Assembly (NCBI RefSeq): GCF_016938855.1
Contig: NZ_JAFHAP010000004.1
Coordinates: 248,001 to 312,000, forward strand
Origin: Polycladomyces zharkentensis
GTDB lineage: Bacteria > Bacillota > Bacilli > Thermoactinomycetales > JIR-001
Reading direction: 5' to 3'
DNA: 64,000 nt
The translations under genes were made by a program, and so were the position numbers. The notes below the pieces were generated by a model. The model had not been told where the DNA came from, did no database searches, and was given only the letters and a program-made list of their open reading frames with translations. Shown one piece after another: positions 48,750 through 56,896 of this stretch (the stretch's first letter is position 1; every line of letters begins with the position of its first letter).

Positions 48750-48923
48750 TTACTTCCGCTTTTTCCGTGCAGCCTCGGATTTCTTTTTCCGGCGAACACT
48801 GGGTTTATCGTAGTGTTCCCGTTTTCTCAACTCGGCCAGCACGCCGTCTTTCGAGCAGGAACGCTTAAACCGGCGCAATGCGTTATCCAGCGATTCGTTT
48901 TTGCGCACGCGAACCTCCGCCAT
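48750..48923 (-). CDS. rpsU: 30S ribosomal protein S21
   Basis: 57 residues: [20 protein letters not shown], then [18 protein letters not shown] and a lysine/arginine tail. ATG 48923 with GGAGGGGATATGC upstream. Transcribed with yqeY. It has a leader of about 200 nt from its promoter. Confidence 0.97.
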   Translation of the reverse strand: MAEVRVRKNESLDNALRRFKRSCSKDGVLAELRKREHYDKPSVRRKKKSEAARKKRK

Positions 48924-49137
48924 GCATATCCCTCCCCTCCGCGGGTCAGCGAGCCGCCATACGAAAAGCGGCCGGGGTTTGACAAAGTTGACCACCACCA
49001 GACACAAGTGGCGACCGATTTCCCGGCGAAGGGAAAGTCCACACCTGCCGGTTCTCGCTGTCAACCTGCCCCCACGCAGCCCGTAGGATGCCAACCGGCC
49101 CGAGAAAGACCAGTCTCATGTTGCAGAGTCAGCCTTC

Positions 49138-49167
49138 ATTATACATTAGCAGAAAAAGGCATGTCAA
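49138..49167 (-). promoter_or_regulatory. Promoter of rpsU-yqeY
   Basis: -35 TTGACA (49162-49167) and -10 TATAAT (49138-49143), 18-bp spacing. It leaves a ~200-nt untranslated leader before rpsU, in which I see no known regulatory element. Confidence 0.8.
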
Positions 49168-49185
49168 AGACCTGGGATTGCGGCA

Positions 49186-49530
49186 TCAGCCCGGAGGCCA
49201 TGTCAGTTGCCGGCCGCCGATCAGATGGAAATGAAGGTGAAAAACGGTTTGACCGCCGTCTTTTCCAAAGTTGTTCACCACACGAAATCCCTTTTCCGAC
49301 AACCCCAGCTCTTTGGCCAGTTTGGAAGCCACCGTGAACAAATGGCCCAGCACGGCCGGGTCGCGATCCGCCGCTTCGATCACGTCACGATGATGCTCCT
49401 TGGGAATCAGCAGAACATGTACCGGTGCGACGGGATTGATGTCCTTAAACGCCAGCACACGGTCGTCCTCATACACTTTTTCGGACGGAATCTCTCCCTT
49501 GACGATACCGCAAAACAGACAATCGGCCAC
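49186..49530 (-). CDS. HIT family protein (histidine triad nucleotide hydrolase)
   Basis: 114 residues. The N-terminus CLFCGIVKGEIPSEKVYEDD and the triad VFHLHFHLIGG are typical of the Hint branch, which hydrolyses AMP-lysine and nucleoside phosphoramidates. GTG 49530 with AAGGAGGG upstream. It ends 20 bp before the rpsU promoter. Confidence 0.93.
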   Translation of the reverse strand: MADCLFCGIVKGEIPSEKVYEDDRVLAFKDINPVAPVHVLLIPKEHHRDVIEAADRDPAVLGHLFTVASKLAKELGLSEKGFRVVNNFGKDGGQTVFHLHFHLIGGRQLTWPPG

Positions 49531-49608
49531 ACACGACCCTCCTTGTCCTTCTGATGGCCACATTATATCAAGAAAACGCCCTTGGACAAAAGTGTTTGAA
49601 ACGACATG

Positions 49609-49690
49609 TGACATACCCTACACGGCTGAAGCACCGGAGATACTCCCTTCGGTCGCCGTGGGCTTCCCGCTTCATCTGGCGTGGCAGCCC
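49609..49690 (-). mobile_element. Decayed IS200/IS605-like end hairpin (relic 1)
   Basis: On the minus strand AAGCCCACGGCGACCGAAGG leads into a hairpin whose arms CACGGC / GCCGTG are at 49621-49626 and 49655-49660, followed by a GGTATGTCA end. It resembles the right-end/omega-RNA tail of tnpB elements and closely matches relic 2. No transposase is present. Confidence 0.5.
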
Positions 49691-49866
49691 ACATCCATCC
49701 ACGATGGCTTTTGTCCAAGCCGTGTGATCTTCGTTTCACGCGTTTTTGCTCGCGGTAGTTTTCAGTGTTTTTGCACTTCTCGACTCGATTGTACCAAATT
49801 TTTGTTGTACTTGCGAGAGGAACAAAGCCCTCCCGTGTCCGACGCTCGCTTTTTATAAAGTCCCGC
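49691..49866. other. Intergenic spacer 5' of the HIT and proline-rich genes
   Basis: Part of the 406-bp gap between divergent genes. It contains a TACAAT-type -10 for the HIT gene on the minus strand near 49795 without a clear -35. Nothing else recognised. Confidence 0.35.
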
Positions 49867-49894
49867 ACTAATAAGAGATCAGACGCATAGGATA
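49867..49894 (+). promoter_or_regulatory. SigK-type promoter of the proline-rich gene
   Basis: AC (49867-49868) is followed by 17 bp and CATAGGATA (49886-49894), fitting the mother-cell SigK consensus AC-N16/17-CATANNNTA. It starts 43 bp before the ATG. Confidence 0.55.
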
Positions 49895-49936
49895 CAACGG
49901 TCGCCCAACCGACCGGAAGAAAGGAGGGAAATCGAC

Positions 49937-50284
49937 ATGTCCCGCGACAAACAATCTGAGTTGCGGCGCCTGATCCGCAAAATGGTGAAGGAAGAGCTGG
50001 AAAAACTGTTCCCGACGGACCTTGCTGTTTCACCAGACCCCCCTGACGATCCGGCGTTTACCCATGATCACCCTTCCCCTCCTCCATCAACCCGCTCCCA
50101 CAAAAAAGCGACCACCCCATCACCTTGGGCGGTATTCGGCTCCCCCCAGCCCGATCCCGAACACCATCCTGAAAAGGGAAAACGGCCCATGCCGCCCCCG
50201 GAATGGCCGGTCCCCTTCTCTCCCGGTATGGAACCGGGGATGGAACCACCCCCGTTCATCCCGGGACGAAACAAACACCGTTGA
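49937..50284 (+). CDS. Proline-rich small protein, possible spore-coat component
   Basis: 115 residues. Residues 1-27 are a basic helix (RRLIRKMVKEELEKLF), then a disordered stretch rich in Pro, His and Lys, with PMPPPEWPVPFSPGMEPGME near the end. No cysteine and no membrane segment. AAAGGAGGGAAATCGAC precedes ATG. The SigK-like promoter suggests expression in the mother cell late in sporulation. Family not recognised. Monocistronic; convergent DNA after it is a repeat. Confidence 0.65.
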   Translation: MSRDKQSELRRLIRKMVKEELEKLFPTDLAVSPDPPDDPAFTHDHPSPPPSTRSHKKATTPSPWAVFGSPQPDPEHHPEKGKRPMPPPEWPVPFSPGMEPGMEPPPFIPGRNKHR

Positions 50285-50367
50285 CCGGGACCATTGGCGA
50301 GGTGCCGCTCGTCTGACGGCCATGTGGATGTTCAGCTTGGTGCGAATGGGACATCCACGAACCACAA

Positions 50368-50576
50368 CATTTTGGTCCAAGTCCGCGGACTCCGATTTCC
50401 CTCTTGAAGCACGCAGCGACAGTAGCGTCACCGACGGGAAATTCGAATCCGCTTCCCAAATGGAGCCAAATTCCCGCGGGCGCCTCAGACGCCCGGCGAC
50501 TCCGGCGCGGAGCGGGAAAAAAACGCACGTGAAATCGAGCGTGGCTCAACCACATTGTCAACAGTCTCATCCCCCA
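50368..50576 (+). repeat. Dispersed imperfect palindromic repeat, copy 2
   Basis: GTCCAAGTCCGCGGACTCCG at the left, GACGGGAAATTCG at 50433-50445 and CTCAACCACATTGTCAACAG near 50546-50563, each aligned in order with the 51.7-kb copy. Longer here, with extra GC-rich DNA in the middle. Together with the terminator it fills the 368-bp gap after the proline-rich gene. Confidence 0.6.
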
Positions 50577-50590
50577 TGGGGCTTTTTTCT
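50572..50590 (+). terminator. Short terminator hairpin before the transporter gene
   Basis: CCCCATGGGG followed by CTTTTTTCTTTT on the plus strand. The stem is short. Confidence 0.5.
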
Positions 50591-50652
50591 TTTGGACTCA
50601 TGCCTGTCTCCGCTTGGCCATATATTGGAATCAAGGGCGGGGAGGCGGAGCC

Positions 50653-51582
50653 ATGCGCGAATTGTTGATCCCTTTTGCAACAGGTTTGACCATTTTTCTG
50701 TTCGGGTTGCAACTGATCCGATTGGGATTGGAAACAATGGCCGGTCGACATTTGCAATCAGTATTGTTACGTTTTACCAAAACACCGTTTCGCAGTTTTG
50801 TGACCGGCATTGTGGCCACCGGATTCTTGCAGAGCAGCAGTGCGGTAACCGTGCTGACGATCGGATTCGTCAATGCCGGGTTGATGAATTTTACGCAAAC
50901 AGTGGGGTTGATTTTGGGCACCAATATCGGCACTACCGTCACAACCGAAATCCTGGCCCTGAAAATCGAGGATTTCGCCTTGCCGATGATCATCTCGGGG
51001 GCTGTCATCTGGCTGTTGCCATGGAAACGGTTTACGTGGATCGGCGTGGTCATCGGCGGTTTCGGTTGTATTTTTCTCGGAATGAACGTGATGCAGTGGC
51101 TGGCCGTGCCACTAAAAGAACAGGGATGGATGACGTGGTTACTCAGCCGTGGGGATGCGGTACAAACCGGTCTTACAGCCGGGTTTTTCATGACGGCAAT
51201 CATTCAAAGCAGCAGTGCCACCATCGCGATGGCCATGGGTTTTTTCGCATCAGGCCTGATTTCCCTTCCCTTTGCCGTGGCCGTGGTGTTGGGCAGCAAT
51301 GTGGGCACATGCATTACCGGTTTATTGGCCGTGATCGGCGCAAACCGAGCCGCCAAGCAAGTGGCGGTCGCCCACCTGTTGCTGAATGTGGGCGGCGTGT
51401 TGCTGTTCGCACCATTTATCTCGCCATTTGCAGACTGGGTGGCATCGTTGTCCGCTCATCCGGCGACACAAGTGGCGCATGCCCAAACCTTGTTCAACAT
51501 CATCTGCTCATTGATCATGCTTCCCTTTACAGACGTGTACGCGCGGTTTATCACCAGACTGATTCCATCGAGGGATATTTGA
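50653..51582 (+). CDS. Na/Pi cotransporter family protein
   Basis: 309 residues, integral membrane. Two inverted halves each carry the QSSSA motif (FLQSSSAVTVL and IIQSSSATIAM), with GTNIGTT and GSNVGTC repeats, diagnostic of the NptA/YjbB family of sodium-phosphate symporters. ATG 50653 with GGGGAGGCGG upstream. Its TGA stop lies inside the TTGACAC tip of an IS605-like end, so the C-terminus may have been set by that insertion. No PhoU-like domain follows. Confidence 0.88.
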   Translation: MRELLIPFATGLTIFLFGLQLIRLGLETMAGRHLQSVLLRFTKTPFRSFVTGIVATGFLQSSSAVTVLTIGFVNAGLMNFTQTVGLILGTNIGTTVTTEILALKIEDFALPMIISGAVIWLLPWKRFTWIGVVIGGFGCIFLGMNVMQWLAVPLKEQGWMTWLLSRGDAVQTGLTAGFFMTAIIQSSSATIAMAMGFFASGLISLPFAVAVVLGSNVGTCITGLLAVIGANRAAKQVAVAHLLLNVGGVLLFAPFISPFADWVASLSAHPATQVAHAQTLFNIICSLIMLPFTDVYARFITRLIPSRDI

Positions 51583-51640
51583 CACTCCCCACGGCTAAGG
51601 TATCACAGGCGCTTTCTGTGGTCGCCGTGGGCTTTCAGTC
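51579..51640 (-). mobile_element. Decayed IS200/IS605-like right end (relic 2)
   Basis: On the minus strand GCCCACGGCGACCACAGAAA leads through a loop to GCCGTGGGGAGTGTCAA, the usual tip of IS605-family right ends. Arms CCCACGGC / GCCGTGGG are at 51588-51595 and 51624-51631. Its tip overlaps the transporter stop codon. No tnpB. Confidence 0.6.
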
Positions 51641-51701
51641 AACTGTTTCTGTAACGCATGGAAACCGCGCACCCATACAAAAAACCGCCGATGCAGGCGG
51701 A

Positions 51702-51829
51702 CAGGTTGATGACAAGTTCTGCGGACTCCGGTTTCCCGTCTCCGCTCCGTAGCAACAGCCGGATTCGCTCGACGGGAATTTCGGACCCTCTCGAAATCGC
51801 GAGTGATGAACCACTTTGTCATCAGTCTC
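51702..51829 (+). repeat. Dispersed imperfect palindromic repeat, copy 3 (best preserved)
   Basis: Ends TTGATGACAA and CTTTGTCATCAG are inverted; inner arms TTTCCCGTC and GACGGGAA are inverted too. The left half matches 54703-54749 on the other strand, the right half matches 46007-46066. It follows GCAGGCGG hairpin DNA and fills the gap before deoC. Confidence 0.7.
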
Positions 51830-51918
51830 TTCGCCATGCAGGCGGGTTTCACAGTCCAAACCCGATGGGCCGAAGTGCGATTCAGCTCCGGTCCTCAGGC
51901 CACCGGTTTATTGATCCA

Positions 51919-52590
51919 TCAATACCCTTGCGTTGCCCGGGCACCGGTGACGATGGCCACACTGGCACTGGCCCCGATCCGGTTTGCTCCTGCTTCGATC
52001 ATTTTGCGGGCGGTTTCCGCATCACGCACACCCCCGGACGCTTTCACTCCCATGTCGGCTCCCACCGTCTCCCGCATCAGCCGGACGGCCGCTTCAGTGG
52101 CGCCGCCGTACCCGAATCCGGTCGACGTCTTGACGAAGTGGGCACCCGCCTCCTTGGCCAATGTGGATGCGATACGGATCTCATCGTCACTCAACAGGCC
52201 CGTCTCCAGGATCACTTTGACCGTTTTTCCGCCTGCCGCTTCCACCACAGCCGCGATATCTTCCCGAACAAGCGCGTGATCCCCCGATTTGAGCGCGCCG
52301 ATATTCATCACCATATCGATTTCATCGGCACCGTTTTCGATGGCGTTCCGGGTTTCGAACGCTTTGGTCTCCTTGGTGGTCGCACCCAACGGGAAGCCGA
52401 CCACGGTACATACTTTGACGTCGGAACCCTTCAACCACTCGGCCGCCCGGGCCACCCAAACCGGGTTGACGCAAACGGAAGCAAAACCGTACTCTTCGGC
52501 CTCCCGGCACAGTTTTTCAATCTGCGATGCTGTCGCATCCGGTTTCAGCAAGGTATGATCAATCATGCTGGCAATGGTTTGCAAGTCCAT
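51919..52590 (-). CDS. deoC: Deoxyribose-phosphate aldolase
   Basis: 223 residues, class I aldolase splitting 2-deoxyribose-5-phosphate to acetaldehyde and glyceraldehyde-3-phosphate. Schiff-base lysine lies in [10 protein letters not shown], with a second essential Lys in [10 protein letters not shown] and Asp in [17 protein letters not shown] 52590 with GGAAGAGGGAAG upstream; ten further codons overlap the Nudix gene. Catabolises deoxynucleosides. Confidence 0.96.
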   Translation of the reverse strand: MDLQTIASMIDHTLLKPDATASQIEKLCREAEEYGFASVCVNPVWVARAAEWLKGSDVKVCTVVGFPLGATTKETKAFETRNAIENGADEIDMVMNIGALKSGDHALVREDIAAVVEAAGGKTVKVILETGLLSDDEIRIASTLAKEAGAHFVKTSTGFGYGGATEAAVRLMRETVGADMGVKASGGVRDAETARKMIEAGANRIGASASVAIVTGARATQGY

Positions 52591-52616
52591 TCTTCCCTCT
52601 TCCTTTCCCTGCTCAA

Positions 52617-53042
52617 TCAAACGGCAATGCCCAAGTATTGAAACGCTTTCTTCAAGACCGAACGATTATTGTCATATCCTTCCCGTTCATGCAACTTCCA
52701 AGCCTCTTCCGCACTCAACCACCGCACCGTGTTGATTTCCGACAATTGCGGGACGGCTTGGTCCGTTTCAGCCCGTACGAGATAATAGTGGACTTCTTTT
52801 TGCACGTTCCCTTTGTCGGGGTGAAAATAGGTGTAGGATACCGATTCCAGCGGCTGCTCGATCCGGCCGCGAATCCCCGTCTCCTCCTCGATCTCCCTCA
52901 GTGCCGTTTCCTCGTGCGTCTCCCCGGGTTCCTGCTTGCCTTTGGGCAGTGTCCAATGCGCATACCGGTCCTCGATCAATAAAATTTCCACGCCGTTTGC
53001 CGTCCGCCGGTACACGACACCGCCGGCTGATATCTCTTTCAT
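52617..53042 (-). CDS. Nudix hydrolase
   Basis: 141 residues. Nudix box [23 protein letters not shown] spans ~residues 38-60 (GX5EX7REXXEEXG complete). It cleaves a nucleoside diphosphate linked to another group; the N-terminal SAGGVVYRR and small size fit the Ap4A/diadenosine or MutT-like group. ATG 53042 with AAAGGGGTG upstream. It ends 26 bp before deoC and probably shares its transcript. Confidence 0.92.
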   Translation of the reverse strand: MKEISAGGVVYRRTANGVEILLIEDRYAHWTLPKGKQEPGETHEETALREIEEETGIRGRIEQPLESVSYTYFHPDKGNVQKEVHYYLVRAETDQAVPQLSEINTVRWLSAEEAWKLHEREGYDNNRSVLKKAFQYLGIAV

Positions 53043-53173
53043 TCGGCACACACCCCTTTTGGCCCGTTGTCATAGGCGGCACAAGTTCACACGTTCGTGA
53101 TGATAGCATACCACAAACGGCATGGGCAAGGGAAAAGGAAACGGGGAGGTGCAAAAACATGAAAATGATACAT

Positions 53174-53995
53174 CTAAAGTTCCTTCCGGAATACCCAGCC
53201 GGTACGGTTATATCCCATTTTCCTCTCGTAAAACCGGTGTGCATCCTTACGTTGCACGCCGGATGTCAGTTCCACTTTTTCGCACCCGTTCGCACGTGCC
53301 CACGCTTCCAGATGGGTAAGCAACATTGCTCCGTATCCCTTGGATCGTTGATGGGAATCCGTCACCAGATCATATACAAACAAGTGTCGTCCATTGTAGA
53401 AGTTGTGACGAATCCCTGCACCGGCCAGTGCCATCCACTCCCCATCCCGTTCCAGGCCGAACAGACGGTATCCTTCCTTTCGCATGGCATGCAACAATTC
53501 CGCATATTTCTCCCTGCTGAGATCGTTCCTGAGCTGGCGTATAAGCGGAAAAGCGGATTGGAAGTCTTCTTCGGTCGTCAACTCCCGGATCGTATGTCCA
53601 CCTCCCTGCTCGTACCGATACACAGACGGGCCGTTCCACAGCGTCAAAAGATCCCCGTACCACGGCATCAACCTTTCCGCTTCATTGAGATTTTTCCACT
53701 CGATACGCTGGATCTCAGGATCTTCGGTTGCCATCTTCCCGCCCACTATGCGACCGCGAAAGGTGAAAAACACCACATGATCGGATGACATCCGTTCGGT
53801 AATCTGCACCACACGTTCCACTTCCACATCATAACCGGTTTCTTCCTTCGTCTCCCGTATCGCCGCCTCGCGTAGCGACTCCGCTTCTTCCCGCTTTCCG
53901 CCCGGAAGACTCCAGAGCTCCTCGTTTTGCACCACCAACACCCGTTTTTGCTCCTCATCCAGAATCAATACGGAAACCACATCGATTCGTTCCAC
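53174..53995 (-). CDS. Nudix-GNAT fusion protein
   Basis: 273 residues. Residues 1-~125 are a Nudix domain with GGKREEAESLREAAIRETKEETG, a complete Nudix box (shown in two parts here). Residues ~135-273 are a GNAT N-acetyltransferase with acetyl-CoA loop HQRSKGYGAMLL and the ending FYERKMGYNRTGWVFRK. GTG 53995 with GGAGTGAATC upstream; 15 further codons lack a site. Such fusions may couple nucleotide clean-up to acetylation. The substrates are unknown. It stands before the IS605-like relic. Confidence 0.88.
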   Translation of the reverse strand: MERIDVVSVLILDEEQKRVLVVQNEELWSLPGGKREEAESLREAAIRETKEETGYDVEVERVVQITERMSSDHVVFFTFRGRIVGGKMATEDPEIQRIEWKNLNEAERLMPWYGDLLTLWNGPSVYRYEQGGGHTIRELTTEEDFQSAFPLIRQLRNDLSREKYAELLHAMRKEGYRLFGLERDGEWMALAGAGIRHNFYNGRHLFVYDLVTDSHQRSKGYGAMLLTHLEAWARANGCEKVELTSGVQRKDAHRFYERKMGYNRTGWVFRKEL

Positions 53996-54054
53996 GCGAT
54001 TCACTCCATTACGAAAAAGGGAATGACCATGTGGTAGCAAAATACGGGACAGTT

Positions 54055-54500
54055 GTCAATATTGAGACTCCACACGGCTGAAGGCGTGGGATTCTTGGGT
54101 AGTTCACGTCCTCAGTCCATTTCTGTTTCGGACAACTCCCAAGTTCAGGGCTGTCTCATCAGCCCATCCCATGCAGTTCTACAGCTGGGCTGTATGTACC
54201 CGCATGGGCGGGACACCTGCGACCAACGGAAGTGCCCGTGGTATTACCAGTGTCCCAGTTCCTTTTTTCACTCTTATGGTTTTACCCAGCGGGAGAGACT
54301 GGTTCGCCGCTGGAACCCCATACCATAACGTTTTCAAGGAACGAAACCCATAACCAGTGGGATGAGCACCGCTCATACGTTCGATTATACTATTGACAAG
54401 TTGCTCTTGCCATCCCCACAAGGGGGATTCCAGCAACCCGCCTTTCATCCCACGATTAAAATACCCCAAGGGTACTTCCTATGGGCGCCGTGGGCATTTA
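54055..54500 (-). mobile_element. IS200/IS605-like relic without transposase or tnpB (relic 3)
   Basis: On the minus strand it opens with a GCCCACGGCGCCC... hairpin (arms near 54489-54494 and 54449-54454), continues through a TATAATCGAACGTATGAGCG stretch at about 54397-54378, and closes with AAGAATCCCACGCC then TTCAGCCGTGTGGAGTCTCAA at ~54097-54062, which reads like the 3' end of a tnpB-guide (omega) RNA. The ~430 bp between the ends cannot encode TnpA or TnpB; a 96-codon frame there is not a recognisable TnpB. Confidence 0.55.
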
Positions 54501-54589
54501 GGCGGCAGTTTCTGTAAAACGATAACGAATCAAAAAAAGCGACCCACATATGGGGTCGCGGGGCTGTTGGCAGAGTGGTCTCAACCCAT

Positions 54590-54750
54590 GATCCGGGTGC
54601 GCCGTTGTCTCTCGCTCTTCATTCGCATTGCTCAAAGGTCGCTCATGAGAAAACGGCCACCCTCTTTGTCATAAGCGATTCCGATTTCCAGTCGAGCGCA
54701 CCACGGAGCGGAGACGGGAAAACGGAGCTCGCATGACATTGTCAACCTGA
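54590..54750 (-). repeat. Dispersed imperfect palindromic repeat, copy 4 (inverted)
   Basis: CGGAGCGGAGACGGGAA and TTGTCAACCTG at 54704-54749 on the plus strand match the minus strand of 51702-51749. TGATCCGGGTGCGCCG at ~54589-54604 also matches TGATTTGGGTGCGCCG at ~32499-32514. A GCGACCC hairpin (54539-54560) precedes it. Confidence 0.6.
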
Positions 54751-54779
54751 AGCGACCCCATTTGGGCTCACTTCGTCAT

Positions 54780-56135
54780 TCACACCGCTTTCGGTTTGGA
54801 TGCGGGATGGGGCACGTCCCGTACCACGGTGGCAAATGTGCCTCGGCAATATTCGGCACCTGCTTCGTCGATTTTCACGCGGCAAACCTGGCCGATCAGA
54901 TCGTCATTGCCTTCGAAGACCACTTGCAGATAGTTGTCGGAATAACCCATGTACAGCCCGCTGTCCGGCGCTTCCTTGAACGGACGCTCCGGAATCACTT
55001 CCAGCACATCGCCGACAAACCGTTTTGCGTATTTGAGCGAGAGACGGTTGGACAGTTCAATCAAGCGGTGAACCCGTTCGTGTTTGACTTCTTCCGGCAC
55101 TTGGTTTTCCATCCGGGCCGCCGGCGTGCCTGTCCGTTTGGAATATGGGAAGACGTGAAGTTCCGCAAATTCCAGCTCCTCAATCAAACGATAGCCGTTT
55201 TCAAACTGCTCGTCCGTCTCGCCCGGGAATCCGACGATCACGTCAGTCGTAATGGCCACGTTGGGCATCGCCGCTTTGACCTGTTCGATTTTGCGCCGGT
55301 ACTCGTCAACCGTGTACTTGCGGCGCATCCGCTTCAACACGTCGTCATCCCCTGCTTGAAGCGGGATGTGCAGATGACGGCACATTTTGTCCGAGGCGTT
55401 GAGCACTTCGATCACCCGGTCGGTGATCTGGCTGGCTTCGATCGAGCTGATGCGGACACGTTTGAGCCCGTCGATCCGATCCAAATCCCACAGCAGATCC
55501 GCCAGCGTGTAATTTTCCAGATCTTCCCCGTAACCGCCCGTGTGGATGCCGGTCAGGACGATCTCCTTGTACCCCGCTTCCACCAGTTGACGGGCCTGTT
55601 TGAGGACGCTTTCCGGTTTCCGGCTGCGCATCAGTCCCCGCGCCCACGGAATGATGCAGAAGGTGCAGAAGTTGTTGCATCCTTCCTGAATCTTGAGCGA
55701 CGCACGCGTCCGTTCCGAAAACGTCGGGACGTCCAACTCCTCGAACTCGCGCGCTTTCATGATGTTTTTCACCGCATTGATCGGCTGCCGTTCCCGTTTG
55801 TACTGTTCCACGTATTCCAGGAGTTTGTCCCGCCCCTGCGTGCCGACGACGATGTCCACACCCGGTATGGCCATGATTTCCTTGGGTGACGTTTGCGCGT
55901 AGCAGCCGGTAACCGCCACCACGGCATCCGGGTTGCGGCGAATGGCCCGGCGAATCACCTGCCGGCTTTTTTTGTCGCCGGTGTTGGTCACTGTACAGGT
56001 GTTGATCACATACACATCCGCTTTTTGTTCGAAGTCCACTTTTTCGTAACCGGCTTGCTTGAACAGTTGCCAGATGGCTTCCGTTTCGTAGGCGTTCACT
56101 TTGCAACCCAACGTATGAAACGCAACGGTGCTCAT
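54780..56135 (-). CDS. mtaB: tRNA (N(6)-L-threonylcarbamoyladenosine(37)-C(2))-methylthiotransferase MtaB
   Basis: 451 residues. N-terminal UPF0004 domain with LGCKVNAYE, NTCTVTN and VTGCYAQ cysteines for one cluster; radical-SAM domain with GCNNFCTFCIIP (CxxxCxxC); C-terminal TRAM domain from ~residue 375. It adds methylthio to t6A37 of tRNA. ATG overlaps the rsmE stop (ATGA). The last gene of the heat-shock/methyltransferase run. Confidence 0.96.
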   Translation of the reverse strand: MSTVAFHTLGCKVNAYETEAIWQLFKQAGYEKVDFEQKADVYVINTCTVTNTGDKKSRQVIRRAIRRNPDAVVAVTGCYAQTSPKEIMAIPGVDIVVGTQGRDKLLEYVEQYKRERQPINAVKNIMKAREFEELDVPTFSERTRASLKIQEGCNNFCTFCIIPWARGLMRSRKPESVLKQARQLVEAGYKEIVLTGIHTGGYGEDLENYTLADLLWDLDRIDGLKRVRISSIEASQITDRVIEVLNASDKMCRHLHIPLQAGDDDVLKRMRRKYTVDEYRRKIEQVKAAMPNVAITTDVIVGFPGETDEQFENGYRLIEELEFAELHVFPYSKRTGTPAARMENQVPEEVKHERVHRLIELSNRLSLKYAKRFVGDVLEVIPERPFKEAPDSGLYMGYSDNYLQVVFEGNDDLIGQVCRVKIDEAGAEYCRGTFATVVRDVPHPASKPKAV

Positions 56136-56878
56136 GCCCGTTCACCTCCCATCTCACCTGATGCATACATCACTGCGGTCAACATGGCGACGGCAGCCGT
56201 TTCGGTCCGCAGGATGCGGGAACCCAAACTGACCGGAACGGCACCAGCCGCTTCCGCTTCCTTCACTTCTCTTTCCTCAAAACCGCCTTCCGGTCCGACA
56301 ATCAGCAAAAAGGACGAGTGAATGCCTTCCGCCAACACCTGTTGGATCGGTAAACCGCCTCCCTCATAGGCGATCATGGCGCAACCCGCTGAAGCCGCAC
56401 GGGACAATAACATTTGCCAATCCGCCACGGGCATCACTTCGGGAATCGACCCGCGATGGGCTTGTTCGGCCGCTTCTTTGACGATGCGCATCCACCGTTC
56501 CCGTCGTTTTTCCGCTTTCTTTGCATCCCATTTCACAATGGTGCGCGCGGAGACAAACGGCAAAAAGGCTGTGGCACCCAATTCCGTGCCTTTTTGCAAC
56601 ACCCATTCCCATTTGTCTCCCTTGGGGAGCGATTGTGCCACCGTGACGGATATGCACGGTTCTCCCGCGGATGGACGCCTTTCCACCACTCGGCAGACGA
56701 CCTCATCTGTCCCGATGGTGTCGATGGCTGTTATATAATCGGTTCCGCGACCGTCGCAGCAGATGATCGGATCGCCCGGCCGAAACCGCATCACCTTTTT
56801 GATGTGATGAACATCATCGCCCACGATGGTGACCGTGCGGGAACCGATTTGATCCGGGTCGACAAAATAACGCTGCAT
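56132..56878 (-). CDS. rsmE: 16S rRNA (uracil(1498)-N(3))-methyltransferase RsmE
   Basis: 248 residues, SPOUT-fold methyltransferase with a trefoil knot: LLIVGPEGGFEEREV and LGSRILRTETAAVAML are the SAM-binding motifs; the N-terminal PUA-like domain starts QRYFVDPDQI. ATG 56878 with GAGGAGTG upstream; five earlier codons lack one. Between prmA and mtaB, as in Bacillus. Confidence 0.96.
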   Translation of the reverse strand: MQRYFVDPDQIGSRTVTIVGDDVHHIKKVMRFRPGDPIICCDGRGTDYITAIDTIGTDEVVCRVVERRPSAGEPCISVTVAQSLPKGDKWEWVLQKGTELGATAFLPFVSARTIVKWDAKKAEKRRERWMRIVKEAAEQAHRGSIPEVMPVADWQMLLSRAASAGCAMIAYEGGGLPIQQVLAEGIHSSFLLIVGPEGGFEEREVKEAEAAGAVPVSLGSRILRTETAAVAMLTAVMYASGEMGGERA

Positions 56879-56896
56879 GGATTCACTCCTCACATT

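Noticed and set aside
50022-51752. 576-codon plus-strand frame covering repeat and transporter
   Set aside because: Out of frame with the transporter, whose QSSSA repeats are diagnostic; His/Arg-rich translation.
54179-54469. 96-codon minus-strand frame inside relic 3 as a TnpB remnant
   Set aside because: No TnpB zinc-finger or RuvC motif could be recognised, so I only call the ends of the element.
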